In this document: positions 45,796 to 56,517 of the stretch, in pieces | Layout of the letters: each line of letters opens with the position of its first letter | Numbering within the stretch: the stretch's first letter is position 1 | Source of the DNA: Chitinophaga pinensis | Lineage (GTDB): Bacteria; Bacteroidota; Bacteroidia; Chitinophagales; Chitinophagaceae | Length of the DNA stretch: 64,000 bases | Assembly (NCBI GenBank): GCA_945876095.1 | Contig: CAMCMP010000004.1 | Location: 1-64,000 of the forward strand | Direction: 5' to 3' | Position numbers and translations under genes: made by a program | Notes under the pieces: model-generated | What the model was told of the DNA's origin: nothing | The model's database searches: none | Seen by the model: only the letters and a program-made list of their open reading frames with translations

Positions 45796-46230
45796 TTAGA
45801 AAATAAGGTGCTGCTTATTTTTGATTTTTTCATTCGTCATTTCGTTCACTAGCTGAACTCCTGGAATAGATTTGATAGACTTCATTAAAGTTTTTAATTC
45901 TTCTGCTGAAATAAATTCACCCTTAATTAGCCAAACAAAATCAAGATGTTTAAATTCAGGTAGAAGATACTCTCCATCAAACTGATTATTGTATAGATAA
46001 TGCGTAATAGAAGTGGAAGGAACAGCGTATTCATAAATAGAAAAAAAATACTTCCGCTGCTGTTTGCTTAATTCTATTTCAATGCCGGTGTTCACTCTAA
46101 AATTAAAACCAAAAATTTGGTTCAAATGCCAACTAAAAAGATAGTCTTTGATAGGCGCTACAATTCCTAAAAGGACAGCATTTTCAAAAAATTCTTGAGC
46201 AATACTTTCGTTGTCAATTTTAAGTTTCAT
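45796..46230 (-). CDS. IPExxxVDY-family protein
   Basis: The 144-residue protein matches a Bacteroidota family named after an Ile-Pro-Glu-x3-Val-Asp-Tyr motif, here seen as LPEFKHLDF. It also shares the typical SWHLNQIFGFNF and RKYFFSIYEYA segments. The function is not known. It lies between the M28 peptidase and the pterin dehydratase on the same strand, with no obvious pathway link. Confidence 0.75.
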   Translation of the reverse strand: MKLKIDNESIAQEFFENAVLLGIVAPIKDYLFSWHLNQIFGFNFRVNTGIEIELSKQQRKYFFSIYEYAVPSTSITHYLYNNQFDGEYLLPEFKHLDFVWLIKGEFISAEELKTLMKSIKSIPGVQLVNEMTNEKIKNKQHLIF

Positions 46231-46284
46231 AAGTATGATCCATACAAGTTATTGATATTTTCCTAATAACCAAAGACGTTTAAA

Positions 46285-47925
46285 TTAAAAAACAACGTCA
46301 AAGAATATTTCTTTATTGGATCTTTTTACTTTTATTCTTGCAGCGTCTCCTTTAGAAAATTTATTTAGGGTCCCCATATAGGACTGCATGTCTGAAAAAG
46401 AGTAATTGCCAATTTGCAAAATAATATCTCCTGCTTTTATGCCTACCCTTTGAGCTAATTTGCCATCCGTAACACCATCTGCTCTCACTCCTTCACCACT
46501 ATAAGTGTAATCTGGCATTATGCCGAGGGAAACTTTAAAACTACTCTTAGAGCTCATCGGTATTTCCCTAGTTTTGGTAAAGGTCAATTGCTCTTTGTTA
46601 TTTGCTTTTTCGATTATACTAGCAATAAATTTTATTATTTGTAGCTCGCCGCCGAAATTAATTTTATTCGCATCATCTGAGGGCTTGTGATAATCACTGT
46701 GAGTGCCGGTGAAGAAAAATAATACAGGAATTCCTTTTCTATAAAAAGAACTATGATCACTTGGGCCAGTTCCGCTACTGTCTTTGGTGATGTTAAAAAA
46801 TTTATCTTTTTGCGTCAAAAGACTTTCCCATTCAGGTGAGGTTCCATATCCTCCAACATTTAATCCTTTTGTACTGTCTTTAAGTCTTCCAATCATATCC
46901 ATATTAATCATGTAATTGATTTTGGAAAAATCGATGGTAGGATGTTCAGTAAAATATTTTGAACCAAATAGGCCTAATTCTTCACCAGAAAAAGCAATAA
47001 AAAGGTAGTTGTTATTTTTAATTTTTTTATTCCCTCTCAATAATTTACTTACTTCAATGAGAGCCCCAGTTCCACTCGCATTGTCATCCGCTCCATTGTG
47101 AATTTCAGAAACGGTTCCTGTGAAAAGGGAATTATGGTCTTCGCCATAACCTAAGTGGTCGTAATGGGCCCCAATAACAATGGTAGTAGGGGCATTATTA
47201 TTGATATATCCAATAACATTATGGCCAATCCTTTTTTTATTTTCAATAGTAATTTTCAATTTTATATCGAGTGAAGCAGTCTGGTCAGCTAGATATTTTT
47301 TAGCGGCAGCCTTGGTTAAATATATGATAGGAATTTTAGCAGTGCCTGATTTTACTTTAGTTTCAAATTTTAATTCATCATTGGTTGAAGTGCTGTTAAA
47401 GATAAAAAATGCATTGGCTCCTTTGTTTGCTGCTTCAGTTACTTTTGATTGAATACTTTCCAATAAATCTGTATGCGGATTTTTCTTAATTACTTCAATT
47501 AATTCTTTGATATCATAAAACCAAGGACTTGCATTTTCTTGAAGTGCAACGGAGGCTATCGCTTCTAAGGATACATTTGGGCTTATGGAAAAAGGAAAAT
47601 AGTCTTGATTGATTATTAAATCATTCCCATTTATTATTAAATGCGAAGAAGGATTTAATTCATTCCCATCATTTACTTCAAAGTCCTGAAGCCAGGTTTC
47701 GTTTTCTCCCTTTGCTGCTAAACCAGCTTTTTCAAATTCTTTACTGATATATTCATACGCTAACTTTTCACCAGGAGTACCCGTTCTTCTACCCTCTAAT
47801 TTGTCATCAGCTAAATAAGTAATGTGTTTTTCAAGATTTGACAAGGTCAACTTATCTGCCTTTTTTAGTTTTTGTGCACTAGCAAAATAAAAGGAGAATA
47901 ATAATAGCCAAAAGAGATTCTTCAT
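46285..47925 (-). CDS. Exported M28-family aminopeptidase with PDZ domain
   Basis: The 546-residue protein has a signal peptide ending FASAQ. It carries the N-terminal peptidase cap segment (YLADDKLEGRRTGTPGEK), a protease-associated insert, the M28 zinc ligands in GAHYDHLG, NGADDNASG, SGEELGLFGS and NMDMIGR, and a final zinc histidine in HSDYHKPSDD. The C-terminal 90 residues form a PDZ domain (RVGIKAGDIILQIGNYSF). It would trim amino acids from peptides in the periplasm or outside. The paired domains are common in Bacteroidota. Confidence 0.92.
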   Translation of the reverse strand: MKNLFWLLLFSFYFASAQKLKKADKLTLSNLEKHITYLADDKLEGRRTGTPGEKLAYEYISKEFEKAGLAAKGENETWLQDFEVNDGNELNPSSHLIINGNDLIINQDYFPFSISPNVSLEAIASVALQENASPWFYDIKELIEVIKKNPHTDLLESIQSKVTEAANKGANAFFIFNSTSTNDELKFETKVKSGTAKIPIIYLTKAAAKKYLADQTASLDIKLKITIENKKRIGHNVIGYINNNAPTTIVIGAHYDHLGYGEDHNSLFTGTVSEIHNGADDNASGTGALIEVSKLLRGNKKIKNNNYLFIAFSGEELGLFGSKYFTEHPTIDFSKINYMINMDMIGRLKDSTKGLNVGGYGTSPEWESLLTQKDKFFNITKDSSGTGPSDHSSFYRKGIPVLFFFTGTHSDYHKPSDDANKINFGGELQIIKFIASIIEKANNKEQLTFTKTREIPMSSKSSFKVSLGIMPDYTYSGEGVRADGVTDGKLAQRVGIKAGDIILQIGNYSFSDMQSYMGTLNKFSKGDAARIKVKRSNKEIFFDVVF

Positions 47926-48254
47926 GTGTTAGTTTTATTAAGAGTGTAAAGTTAGTTCAGACGGGGACTAGAATTGTAACTAACTTGTAAATTATTTTTA
48001 TGAAGGCTAAAAGGGAATAAAAATTTTAAATCATGTTTCGGATATACTTTTTTTGAAATCCTTAATAATGAGTGATGAACTGTTCTATTTTTTTGAGATG
48101 AATTTGCTATTTTCTCAAAAGCATGATTTAGCTCATATTTGGGGTTTAACTTTTATACTACATTTAGCTAGTTTCTTATTTCGTAACTATATAACATTCT
48201 TAGGGGGTATTTTTGTATTTCTTTAATCTACCAATTGACTGTTTAATTTCCATT
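47926..48254. other. Intergenic gap upstream of feoB
   Basis: The divergent gap between the peptidase and feoB is AT-rich. I see no gene, and no separate feoA frame, in it. Confidence 0.4.
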
Positions 48255-50372
48255 TTGAACAAAAATATTAACATAGCATTAGTCGGGAATCCCAATAGTG
48301 GCAAAAGCTCGCTATTTAATGCTTTGACAGGTTTAAATCAGCAGGTGGGTAATTTTCCTGGGGTAACCGTAGATAAAAAAACAGGGCAATGTCAGATAAG
48401 TGAAAATCTTACCGCAACTTTAATCGATCTGCCTGGAACCTACAGCCTCTATCCAAAGAGGTCAGATGAGTGGGTGGCTTATAAGGTTTTGCTTCAGCAA
48501 GATGAAGATATCAAGCCCGATATGGTAGTGTTGGTAGCAGATGCCAGTAACTTGAAAAGGAATCTATTATTTTGTTCCCAGATTATTGATTTAAAAATTC
48601 CGGTGGTGATGGCTTTGTCCATGACTGACCTAGCTAAGAATAAGGGAACAGAAATTGATATTAATGGATTGGAAAGAGAATTAGGGGTGCAAGTAGTTAA
48701 TATCAATCCCAGAAAAAACAAGGGAATTCCTGCACTGAAAAAAGTAATTGAGCAGACTTTTATCTCCAACTTTATTTCTCCTCGCGAGTTTATCGATAAT
48801 GCATCTTTGGCTGAAAAGCCAATTGAAGAATTGAAGTCTTTAATGCCAGGAATAAGTGATTACACAGCTCTGCATTATCTTATTAACCATAGTCATTTTA
48901 GGTTAGAAGAACATTTGCAAAAGAAAATATTGGCAATAGAAGAGGGCAGTGGCTTTAATCCAACTAAATCGCAGGCTGAGGAAATTATGCAACGTTATGG
49001 CCGAATAAAATATATCATGGGTCAAACCGTGGTTGAAGCTGATCCATTGCAGCGGACCATTTTTACAGAAAAACTCGACAATATTTTATTGCATAGAAAA
49101 TGGGGTTACTTGATACTGCTGGCGGTTTTATTTTTATTATTTCAAAGTGTATATTGGATCGCTCAATTTCCGATGGATGCCATCGAGTGGAGCTTTAGTA
49201 AATTGAGCGGAATGCTAGGCAATCTTTTGCCAACTACGTGGTGGAGTGATTTGTTTATCAATGGAGTAGTGGCGGGTTTAAGCGGTATCATTATTTTTAT
49301 TCCACAGATAATGATTTTGTTTGGTCTAATTACATTGTTAGAAGATACAGGGTATATGGCACGCATCAGTTTTCTTACTGATAAATTAATGCGCAGCGTA
49401 GGACTGAATGGAAAAAGTGTGATGCCGATGATTAGCGGATTGGCTTGTGCTGTACCTGCTATCATGAGTGCCAGAAATATTGAAAATAGAAAGGAACGCT
49501 TACTAACGATAATGGTTACCCCATTAATGAGCTGTAGTGCTCGACTTCCAGTGTATACCATATTAATTGCATTAGTGGTACCCTCTAAATTGTATTTTGG
49601 TTTTTTAAGTGTGCAGGGCTTGGTAATGATGGCATTGTATTTATTAGGGACAATAATGGCGCTACTTGTATCTTTTGTAATGAGGTGGTTTATTGATATT
49701 AAAGAAAGAAGTTTCTTTATACTGGAACTACCGGTGTACCGTAGCCCAAGATGGAAAAATGCATTGACTACGATGGTAGAGAAGGCAAAAATATTTGTAT
49801 TTCAGGCGGGCAAAATTATTATGGTAATAAGTTTGTTGTTGTGGGTATTAAGTTCTTATGGACCACCTTCTAAAATGGCTGAAGTATCTACTCGTTATGA
49901 AAAACTAATTCAAACCAATCCTAACCAACAAAAAGAATTAAATAAGAAGCGTCAGATGGAGCTATTGGAAAATTCATTTGCTGGAATTTTAGGAAAGGCG
50001 ATTGAGCCAGCCATTCGTCCTTTGGGATATGATTGGAAAATAGGCATTGCATTAATTACTTCTTTTGCAGCAAGAGAAGTTTTTGTGGGTACCATGGCCA
50101 CTCTTTATAGTGTGGGTGATGATGCCGATGATAACAACAATACCCTTCGCCAGAAAATGTCGGCTGCTGTAAGGGCAGATGGAACTAAGGTATATAATCT
50201 AGCGTCGGGACTATCCTTATTGGTATTTTATGTGTTGGCTATGCAGTGTATGAGTACCCTTGCAATAGTGAAAAGAGAGACTCGCAGCTGGAAATGGCCA
50301 GCGATACAGTTGGTTTATATGACTGCATTGGCTTATTTCTTAAGCTGGATTACTTATGTGATTTTCCAATAA
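48255..50372 (+). CDS. feoB: Ferrous iron transporter FeoB
   Basis: The 705-residue protein begins just before the G1 loop LVGNPNSGKSSLFN. The G3 motif is DLPGTYSLYP and the switch region is NFPGVTVDKKTG. Two Gate (nucleoside recognition-like) segments follow, with RISFLTDKLMRSVGLNGKS and MSCSARLPVYTILI, and a C-terminal membrane region. It imports Fe2+ across the inner membrane using GTP. No ATG lies ahead of the G1 loop; the TTG at 48255 gives the expected N-terminus, while the TTG at 48213 would add 14 hydrophobic residues. Confidence 0.93.
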   Translation: MNKNINIALVGNPNSGKSSLFNALTGLNQQVGNFPGVTVDKKTGQCQISENLTATLIDLPGTYSLYPKRSDEWVAYKVLLQQDEDIKPDMVVLVADASNLKRNLLFCSQIIDLKIPVVMALSMTDLAKNKGTEIDINGLERELGVQVVNINPRKNKGIPALKKVIEQTFISNFISPREFIDNASLAEKPIEELKSLMPGISDYTALHYLINHSHFRLEEHLQKKILAIEEGSGFNPTKSQAEEIMQRYGRIKYIMGQTVVEADPLQRTIFTEKLDNILLHRKWGYLILLAVLFLLFQSVYWIAQFPMDAIEWSFSKLSGMLGNLLPTTWWSDLFINGVVAGLSGIIIFIPQIMILFGLITLLEDTGYMARISFLTDKLMRSVGLNGKSVMPMISGLACAVPAIMSARNIENRKERLLTIMVTPLMSCSARLPVYTILIALVVPSKLYFGFLSVQGLVMMALYLLGTIMALLVSFVMRWFIDIKERSFFILELPVYRSPRWKNALTTMVEKAKIFVFQAGKIIMVISLLLWVLSSYGPPSKMAEVSTRYEKLIQTNPNQQKELNKKRQMELLENSFAGILGKAIEPAIRPLGYDWKIGIALITSFAAREVFVGTMATLYSVGDDADDNNNTLRQKMSAAVRADGTKVYNLASGLSLLVFYVLAMQCMSTLAIVKRETRSWKWPAIQLVYMTALAYFLSWITYVIFQ

Positions 50373-50513
50373 TTAACTAATTTCTTCAATACCTGACTTA
50401 CCCTATCCGGGGACTGTTTTTAAGTAAAAATTCTAATAAAGACAATTTCAATGGTGTCAAAATGTAGACTCTTTAGGTAATTGTTTGACCCTTAAAAAGT
50501 AGGGTAAGTACCC

Positions 50514-50784
50514 ATTTGGCAAGGCTTTTGATCAATATGAATTGATAAAGAACTTCCAGTAATCGGTTAAATATCTCATTAGGATTTCTTTTTAGTAAAA
50601 TAAAAGTTAGGTATATAGGTCTGAAATTTCCTTTGGAATAGAATGCTTTTACTTTTTTGCCTTGATGCAAAAAAGTAACAAAAAAAATCAATCCGCCGCG
50701 GCGGACTAAAATCAAGGAACTCGCCGGCGGATTGATATTTTAACGTCTGATATTTAAAATTTCTAGCACTTTTTATACGAGGGC
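50514..50784 (+). repeat. Interspersed hairpin repeat, copy 1
   Basis: It shares with the other two copies the blocks CTGAAATTTCCTTTGGAATA, the inverted pair ACTTTTTTGC / GCAAAAAAGT, AAAATCAAGGAACTCG, and a right-hand end TTTAAAATTTCTAGCAC. This copy differs in the middle, where AATCCGCCG and CGGCGGATT form their own inverted pair. It lies in the 696-base gap between feoB and the PadR gene. The rest of that gap holds only the promoter region. Confidence 0.75.
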
Positions 50785-51068
50785 TACGCTGAATGCGCGC
50801 TTACTTTTTTTGAGGTTCGACCAATTATTTTCCATCTATCCAATTCCATATTACCACCCAAATCCTCTAACCCATTGGGTAACTGAACATCAACTGCAGG
50901 TATATATTATATTTTAATAGTACTGTAAAATAAATAGTATTATGTTTTGCATAGTACTAAATAATCTATATCTTTGTAATCTGAAAGTATCAAAAAACCT
51001 TATAAAAGCGATTGCCAAGATTGCTTTTCAGTTGATTAAGGTGCATTTTAAAAATTAAAATTGACAGT

Positions 51069-51461
51069 ATGAACATAGAGAACACGGCTAGTCAGATGCG
51101 GAAAGGAGTGTTGGAATTCTGCATCCTTTCCATCATCAAGCAAGGGGAGGCTTACCCCTCCGATATTATTGAGAGAATGAAATCAGCCAATTTAAACATA
51201 TTAGAAGGCACTTTATATCCATTGCTTACTCGGTTGAAAAATGCGGAATTTCTTACTTACCGTTGGATAGAAAGTAATAGCGGCCCCCCACGTAAATATT
51301 TTTCTTTGACAGAAAAGGGCGCTGCTTTTTATAAAGAATTAGAGACCACCTGGAATGAATTGGCCAATGCAGTTAAAGAGCTTTCCAATGCTGAACAAGC
51401 CCATTCTGATGAACAGATTTCAAAAGAGGGTCAAAATTTTCCAGAGAATCCAACTGATTAA
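51069..51461 (+). CDS. PadR-family transcriptional regulator
   Basis: The 130-residue winged-helix protein has the PadR start MRKGVLEFCILSIIKQGEAY, the recognition part ILEGTLYPLLTRLKNAEFL and the wing with GPPRKYFSLTEKG. It should repress itself and the PspC-domain gene 81 bases downstream; the pairing recurs in Bacteroidota. Envelope stress is the likely signal, judging by the partner's PspC domains. Confidence 0.9.
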   Translation: MNIENTASQMRKGVLEFCILSIIKQGEAYPSDIIERMKSANLNILEGTLYPLLTRLKNAEFLTYRWIESNSGPPRKYFSLTEKGAAFYKELETTWNELANAVKELSNAEQAHSDEQISKEGQNFPENPTD

Positions 51462-51542
51462 ACTTTTTGTATTCAATTATAAAAGTAACCCCTATTGTAA
51501 ATTGAAGTGGCCAATCCACTAACCAATCATAAAAAAACAGCT

Positions 51543-53759
51543 ATGAAGCAAGTCATCAATATTAACTTCCACGGACAAGTTGTACCAATAGAAGTAACCG
51601 CTTTTGAATTACTTAAAAATTATACTGAAAGTCTTTCTCGTTATTTTGCCAACGAAGAAGGGAAGGAAGAAATTATTAATGATATTGAAAGTCGAATTGG
51701 AGAACTATTTCAAGAAAGATTAAAAAAAGGATCTACCTGTATCACCGATGAGGATGTAAATGCCATCATTAAAAGTATGGGAAGGCCAGAGGAGTTGGAC
51801 GAGCTTGAAGAAGCTGGATCCAGTAAATCTTCTTCTAGTGAAAATTCAAAATCTTCCGATCCTATACCTCCCTCTTCTGGCAATACAAAGCGTTTGTTCA
51901 GAAATGAGAACGATAAATTAATTGGAGGTGTTTGTGGTGGAATTGCCAATTATTTTGGAATAGATACTATTTTGGTAAGAATCATTTTTGTATTGGTTGC
52001 TTTTACTGGTGCTGGATTATTAGCCTATCTGATTTTGTGGATAGCCTTACCTAGCAGTGCTTCAGAAGTAATTGGAGCTCCACGTAAAAAGTTGTTTAGA
52101 AATCCAGATGAAAAAATAATTGCAGGTGTATGCAGTGGAATAGGAAATTACTTCGGCATAAGCGCTTGGATTCCTAGAGTATTATTTTTATTTCCCTTCT
52201 TAAGTTTTATGTCTCGTTGGAATCACTGGGGATTTATAGATTTCCCTAATTTTATAAGTTTCTCCTTTAGTCCAGGCTCTTTATTTCTTTATATTATTTT
52301 ATGGTTGGTCATACCTCAAGCCAACAATACTTCAGAAAAATTAGAAATGAAAGGCGAAAAAGTAGACTTGCATTCTATTAAGAATTCGGTAGTGGGCGAA
52401 ATGAAAGAAGTACACCAAAGAGCTGAAAAATTTAGTAAAGAAGTACAGTCTTTGGTTGAAGAAAAAGGAAAAATGGCAGGTGCAGAAGCAACTACCTTAT
52501 TGAAAAAATCTATCAAATCATTGGGAGATATTATCGTATTGCTTGTTAAAGCTTTTGCGTATTTTATTATAGGCTGTTTTGCTTTTGCTTTAGTAATAGC
52601 CTTATTTAGTTTTGCCATTTTCTCTATAGGAGTTTTTCCATTGAAAGATTTTTTATTGACAGATGGTTGGCAAAATATTTTTGCTTGGGGAACGCTAGTG
52701 CTTTTTATTGCAGTACCAGTAATAGGAGTGATTACGTGGATAATTCGTCGCTTGGCAAAGATGAAGTCTAATCGCAGAGTATTGAGATTTACTTTTATCG
52801 GCCTTTGGCTGATTGGATGGGTTTGTTTTATTAGTCTATTATCTGGAGTAGTAAGAGATTTTAGGAGTACTAATAATTTGTATGAACAAGAAATTTATTT
52901 ATCTAACCCTTTGGTAAATAAACTTGAAATAACTTCTCAAACATTACAGAATAAATACAATCGAAATAGAATCTTTCATCTATTACCACCAAACATTGGC
53001 TTGGAAGACGATACCATATTTATAAAAAATGTAGAAATAAAAATATTAAAATCTTCTAATGATAGTTTTAGGGTTACTATGGTAAAATTGGCAAATGGCA
53101 GAAACAGAAGAGTAGCAGATACAATAGCGAACCTAATCAATTTTAGTATAACACAAAAAGATTCTCTATTGCAATTAGATAAAGGTATTGGCATTACACA
53201 AAAAAACAAATTTCGGAATCAGGGTGTAATTATAAACGTATACGTACCAGTAGGAAAAAGAATAAGGGTTGACCGGAGTTTGAATTGGAATAATGCCTTC
53301 CATTTTGATAATTCTACCAATGACGAGTGGGATAATGACAATTTAACTAATGATCAAGAAGAAAAAGGATGGCGGCAAAACATAGATTATATCATGAACT
53401 CAGATGGTTTGTATACTTTGGATGGAGAGCCAGCAGATGACAGAAAAACAGGTGGAAAAAAGAAGATCAAAATCGATGGCAAAGGAGTCTATCTAGATGA
53501 AAATGGAAATAAAGTTTCAATCGATATAAATGGCATTCAAATAATAGAAGGGGATGATATAAAAAAAGAAATAGATAGGCGTATGGATTCAATTCGAATG
53601 AAAATAGAGATGGATATAATGCGGAAGAGAGATTCATTACAAAAAGCAAAAAAAGAAATTCAAAAGCAGCTAGAAAAGATAGCTTCCAATAAAACTTTCC
53701 CAGAAATTTTGGGTGGCTATTTATTGAAACCGTATTATTTATTGATTAATATTGATTAA
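51543..53759 (+). CDS. Membrane protein with two PspC domains
   Basis: The 738-residue protein begins MKQVININFHGQVVPIE. Two PspC domains follow: RLFRNENDKLIGGVCGGIAN at about 120 and KKLFRNPDEKIIAGVCSGIG at about 185, each with membrane segments. Further membrane helices lie at about 345-440. The last 250 residues form a soluble region with a charged helical C-terminus (KEIDRRMDSIRMKIEMDI). The ATG at 51543 is preferred to an upstream in-frame TTG at 51507, because the family starts with MKQVI. It is probably an envelope-stress component controlled by the PadR protein. Confidence 0.85.
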   Translation: MKQVININFHGQVVPIEVTAFELLKNYTESLSRYFANEEGKEEIINDIESRIGELFQERLKKGSTCITDEDVNAIIKSMGRPEELDELEEAGSSKSSSSENSKSSDPIPPSSGNTKRLFRNENDKLIGGVCGGIANYFGIDTILVRIIFVLVAFTGAGLLAYLILWIALPSSASEVIGAPRKKLFRNPDEKIIAGVCSGIGNYFGISAWIPRVLFLFPFLSFMSRWNHWGFIDFPNFISFSFSPGSLFLYIILWLVIPQANNTSEKLEMKGEKVDLHSIKNSVVGEMKEVHQRAEKFSKEVQSLVEEKGKMAGAEATTLLKKSIKSLGDIIVLLVKAFAYFIIGCFAFALVIALFSFAIFSIGVFPLKDFLLTDGWQNIFAWGTLVLFIAVPVIGVITWIIRRLAKMKSNRRVLRFTFIGLWLIGWVCFISLLSGVVRDFRSTNNLYEQEIYLSNPLVNKLEITSQTLQNKYNRNRIFHLLPPNIGLEDDTIFIKNVEIKILKSSNDSFRVTMVKLANGRNRRVADTIANLINFSITQKDSLLQLDKGIGITQKNKFRNQGVIINVYVPVGKRIRVDRSLNWNNAFHFDNSTNDEWDNDNLTNDQEEKGWRQNIDYIMNSDGLYTLDGEPADDRKTGGKKKIKIDGKGVYLDENGNKVSIDINGIQIIEGDDIKKEIDRRMDSIRMKIEMDIMRKRDSLQKAKKEIQKQLEKIASNKTFPEILGGYLLKPYYLLINID

Positions 53760-53977
53760 TGGTTTTGCCCCTACTTTAAAGGGTCAATTATCTCAAAGAG
53801 GCGGAGTTTACCCTTCGCATCTTTTTATTTATGTATATTCTGACTTAAAACTGGTAGAGTTGATTATTGATTTAGAGCATATTGCTATTGGTAGGCTATC
53901 TTTAAATAGCGCTGCCAATTTTTTTTATTTTACATTTGTCTTCGAAATTTAAAATGCTATTATATAATTAAGCTTTC

Positions 53978-55063
53978 ATGAAAAATACTCCCTTTACCGA
54001 AAAACACCAAGCCCTTGGCGCAAAGATGGCAGCATTTGCAGGATTTAATATGCCCATTAGTTATACAGGCATCAACGATGAGCATGCTGCTGTTAGAAAC
54101 AATGCGGGCATATTTGATGTAAGTCATATGGGGGAATTTATTCTAAAAGGGGAAAACGCGTTGGATTTGATTCAAAGGGTTACGACCAATGATGCCTCAA
54201 AATTAATTGCTGGTCAAGCTCAATATAGTTGTCTGCCCAACAAACAAGGTGGTATCGTGGATGACTTATTAGTATATTGTTTGGAACCCAACAAGGCTTA
54301 TATGTTGGTTGTAAATGCAGGTAACATAGATAAAGATTGGAATTGGATTAGCAGTTTCAATGACAAAAATGTAGAGATGCATAATATATCTGATAGAACT
54401 TGCTTGCTTGCGGTTCAAGGACCTAACGCAACCAAAATACTTCAGACATTGACAGCAACGGATATTTTAAATTTAAAGTATTACACTTTCGTTAGAGCAA
54501 ATTTTGCTGGTATTGATAATGTAATCATAAGTGCCACTGGATATACTGGTGCTGGAGGAGTTGAAATTTATTTTGATGATAAGGACAATGCAGCTGATAC
54601 TATTTGGAATGCAATATTTGCTGCGGGGGCTTCGCAAGGAATTAAACCAATTGGACTAGGCGCAAGGGACACCTTGAGACTTGAAATGGGTTTTTGTTTA
54701 TACGGAAATGATATTGACGATACTACCTCTCCGCTAGAAGCTGGATTGGGCTGGATTACTAAATTCACCAAAAATTTCACCAACCAATCTTTTTTTGAAA
54801 ATCAAAAGGCAGCAGGGGTAACAAAAAAATTAGTAGGTTTCGAAATGATAGATAGAGGCATCGCTCGTCATGATCATGAAATAGTGGATTCAAATGGTAA
54901 TACGATTGGAAAAGTTACTTCTGGAACACAGTCTCCTTCATTAGGTAAAGCGATTGGAATGGGTTACGTGGCTAGTGATTTTGCATCCATTGGGAGTGAA
55001 ATATATATCAGTATTCGCAACGCTTCATTGAAAGCAAAAGTGGTTAAAACGCCTTTTGCATAA
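53978..55063 (+). CDS. gcvT: Aminomethyltransferase (glycine cleavage T protein)
   Basis: The 361-residue protein starts with [17 protein letters not shown] and has the folate-binding [11 protein letters not shown], the catalytic DDLLVY segment ([10 protein letters not shown]), [12 protein letters not shown] and [13 protein letters not shown]. It transfers the methylene group from the H protein to tetrahydrofolate. Other glycine cleavage genes are not adjacent, which is normal in this phylum. Confidence 0.94.
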   Translation: MKNTPFTEKHQALGAKMAAFAGFNMPISYTGINDEHAAVRNNAGIFDVSHMGEFILKGENALDLIQRVTTNDASKLIAGQAQYSCLPNKQGGIVDDLLVYCLEPNKAYMLVVNAGNIDKDWNWISSFNDKNVEMHNISDRTCLLAVQGPNATKILQTLTATDILNLKYYTFVRANFAGIDNVIISATGYTGAGGVEIYFDDKDNAADTIWNAIFAAGASQGIKPIGLGARDTLRLEMGFCLYGNDIDDTTSPLEAGLGWITKFTKNFTNQSFFENQKAAGVTKKLVGFEMIDRGIARHDHEIVDSNGNTIGKVTSGTQSPSLGKAIGMGYVASDFASIGSEIYISIRNASLKAKVVKTPFA

Positions 55064-55165
55064 ATAATAATTTATTAGCTAAAGAATGGAAAGAATAGTA
55101 AAGGCTTATTTTTTTGTTAATATAGATGGTCGAAATGACTTTAAAAATATCGGTTAATATTATAA

Positions 55166-55648
55166 ATGGCAAAGATTCACGTCACTACTTTTGTTAAAGC
55201 GCCGGCTAAGCGAGTATATGATTTAAGTCGGAGTGTTAATTTGTTTCAAATATCTTCCTCTACTACCTTCATAAATTTCCTTGAAGGTCCAATCTCAGGT
55301 TTAATCAATGAAAATGACAAGGTGGTTTATCAAGCTAAGCATTTCAAAAGGAGTAGAGACTTGACGCTTAAAATTATTAGCGTAAATATTCCCGATCAAA
55401 TTACCATTCAACTATTAATGAAAGGATTTATAAATTTTCAACACAATCTTTATTTTAAGGCTATTAAAAATGGCAGTTTTATAATTGATGTAATTGAATA
55501 TGAAACATCTTTTGGTTTGATTGGAAAATTATTAGATAAAATATTTATAAAGAATTATATAAGTAAACTGCTATTGCATCGCAATGAAATAATTAAGCAA
55601 TATGCTGAAACAGCTAAATGGAAGGAAATTTTGACCCAAATAAAATAA
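55166..55648 (+). CDS. SRPBCC/START-superfamily protein
   Basis: The 160-residue protein has the helix-grip fold pattern: HVTTFVKAPAKRVYDLSRSVNL at the start, a set of short strands ending in FIIDVIEYETSFG, and a long C-terminal helix. These proteins bind hydrophobic ligands; no substrate can be inferred. Its stop is immediately followed by the next ATG, so it is probably cotranscribed with comB. Confidence 0.75.
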   Translation: MAKIHVTTFVKAPAKRVYDLSRSVNLFQISSSTTFINFLEGPISGLINENDKVVYQAKHFKRSRDLTLKIISVNIPDQITIQLLMKGFINFQHNLYFKAIKNGSFIIDVIEYETSFGLIGKLLDKIFIKNYISKLLLHRNEIIKQYAETAKWKEILTQIK

Positions 55649-56386
55649 ATGAAAGAAGAAAAACCCTCCTTATTTACCGCTTTATCTCCTGCCTTACTAA
55701 ATCTATATGATGTTAGTAGTAGTATTGTAGTAATTATAGATGTATTAAGAGCTACTTCTACTATTGCAACCGCACTTTATAATGGGGCGAAGGATATTAT
55801 ACCTGTAGACAGTGTTGCCGAATGTATTCGGTTAGGTAAGCAAATTAAAGGAATTACTGCAGGTGAAAGAGATGGGTTAATTGCAGAGGGATTGTCACAC
55901 GGAAATTCTCCTTTTGAATACCCAACAGAATTTGTGGACGGTAAAACTTTAGTACTGACTACTACCAACGGTACAAAATTATTACACATGGCATTAGATA
56001 GTCGAGCAAAGGGAATTATCACAGGTTCATTTCCTAATATTTCAGCTGTTTGTGATTATCTGGTGGCAATGAAATTGCCAGTAATATTAGGATGTGCTGC
56101 TTGGAAAGACAGAATCAATATTGAAGACACCTTATTTGCTGGCGCAGTAATCAGTCGCATTAAAGATCATTTTTATATCAATTGCGATTCTTCACAACTT
56201 GCAGAAACTATGTACCAGGATGCCAAAGAAGATTTATATGAATTCATGAAGGTAAGAAACGCTTCTCATTACCATCGACTTTCCCGATTAGGACTCGAAA
56301 AAGATATCCGATACTGCCTAACAGACGATGTGGCCAACATATTGTGCTTATATAAAGAGGGGAAATTAATAAAAGAGGTTATTTAG
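55649..56386 (+). CDS. comB: 2-phosphosulfolactate phosphatase (ComB family)
   Basis: The 245-residue protein has the ComB signature VIIDVLRATSTIATAL, then GERDGLIAEGLSHGNSPFEY and VLTTTNGTKLL. The family removes phosphate from 2-phosphosulfolactate on the way to coenzyme M in archaea; in bacteria it more likely serves sulfolactate or related metabolism. The gene starts directly after the SRPBCC stop. Confidence 0.88.
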   Translation: MKEEKPSLFTALSPALLNLYDVSSSIVVIIDVLRATSTIATALYNGAKDIIPVDSVAECIRLGKQIKGITAGERDGLIAEGLSHGNSPFEYPTEFVDGKTLVLTTTNGTKLLHMALDSRAKGIITGSFPNISAVCDYLVAMKLPVILGCAAWKDRINIEDTLFAGAVISRIKDHFYINCDSSQLAETMYQDAKEDLYEFMKVRNASHYHRLSRLGLEKDIRYCLTDDVANILCLYKEGKLIKEVI

Positions 56387-56517
56387 CCGAAAACTTCAAA
56401 AGATATCACCTCTTTCAAGCAGTTTCCTTTAATTTTGCAAATTGCACTTTTCTGAATGGATCATTCCAAGGAAAGGAGAAATTCTTTTCTATTTGTACAG
56501 TTAAACCGGACTTTATT

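Noticed and set aside
50473..50715. A minus-strand frame containing FVTFLHQGKKVKAFYSKG
   Set aside because: It is produced by the interspersed repeat, and the same words recur in the other copies where no frame is kept.
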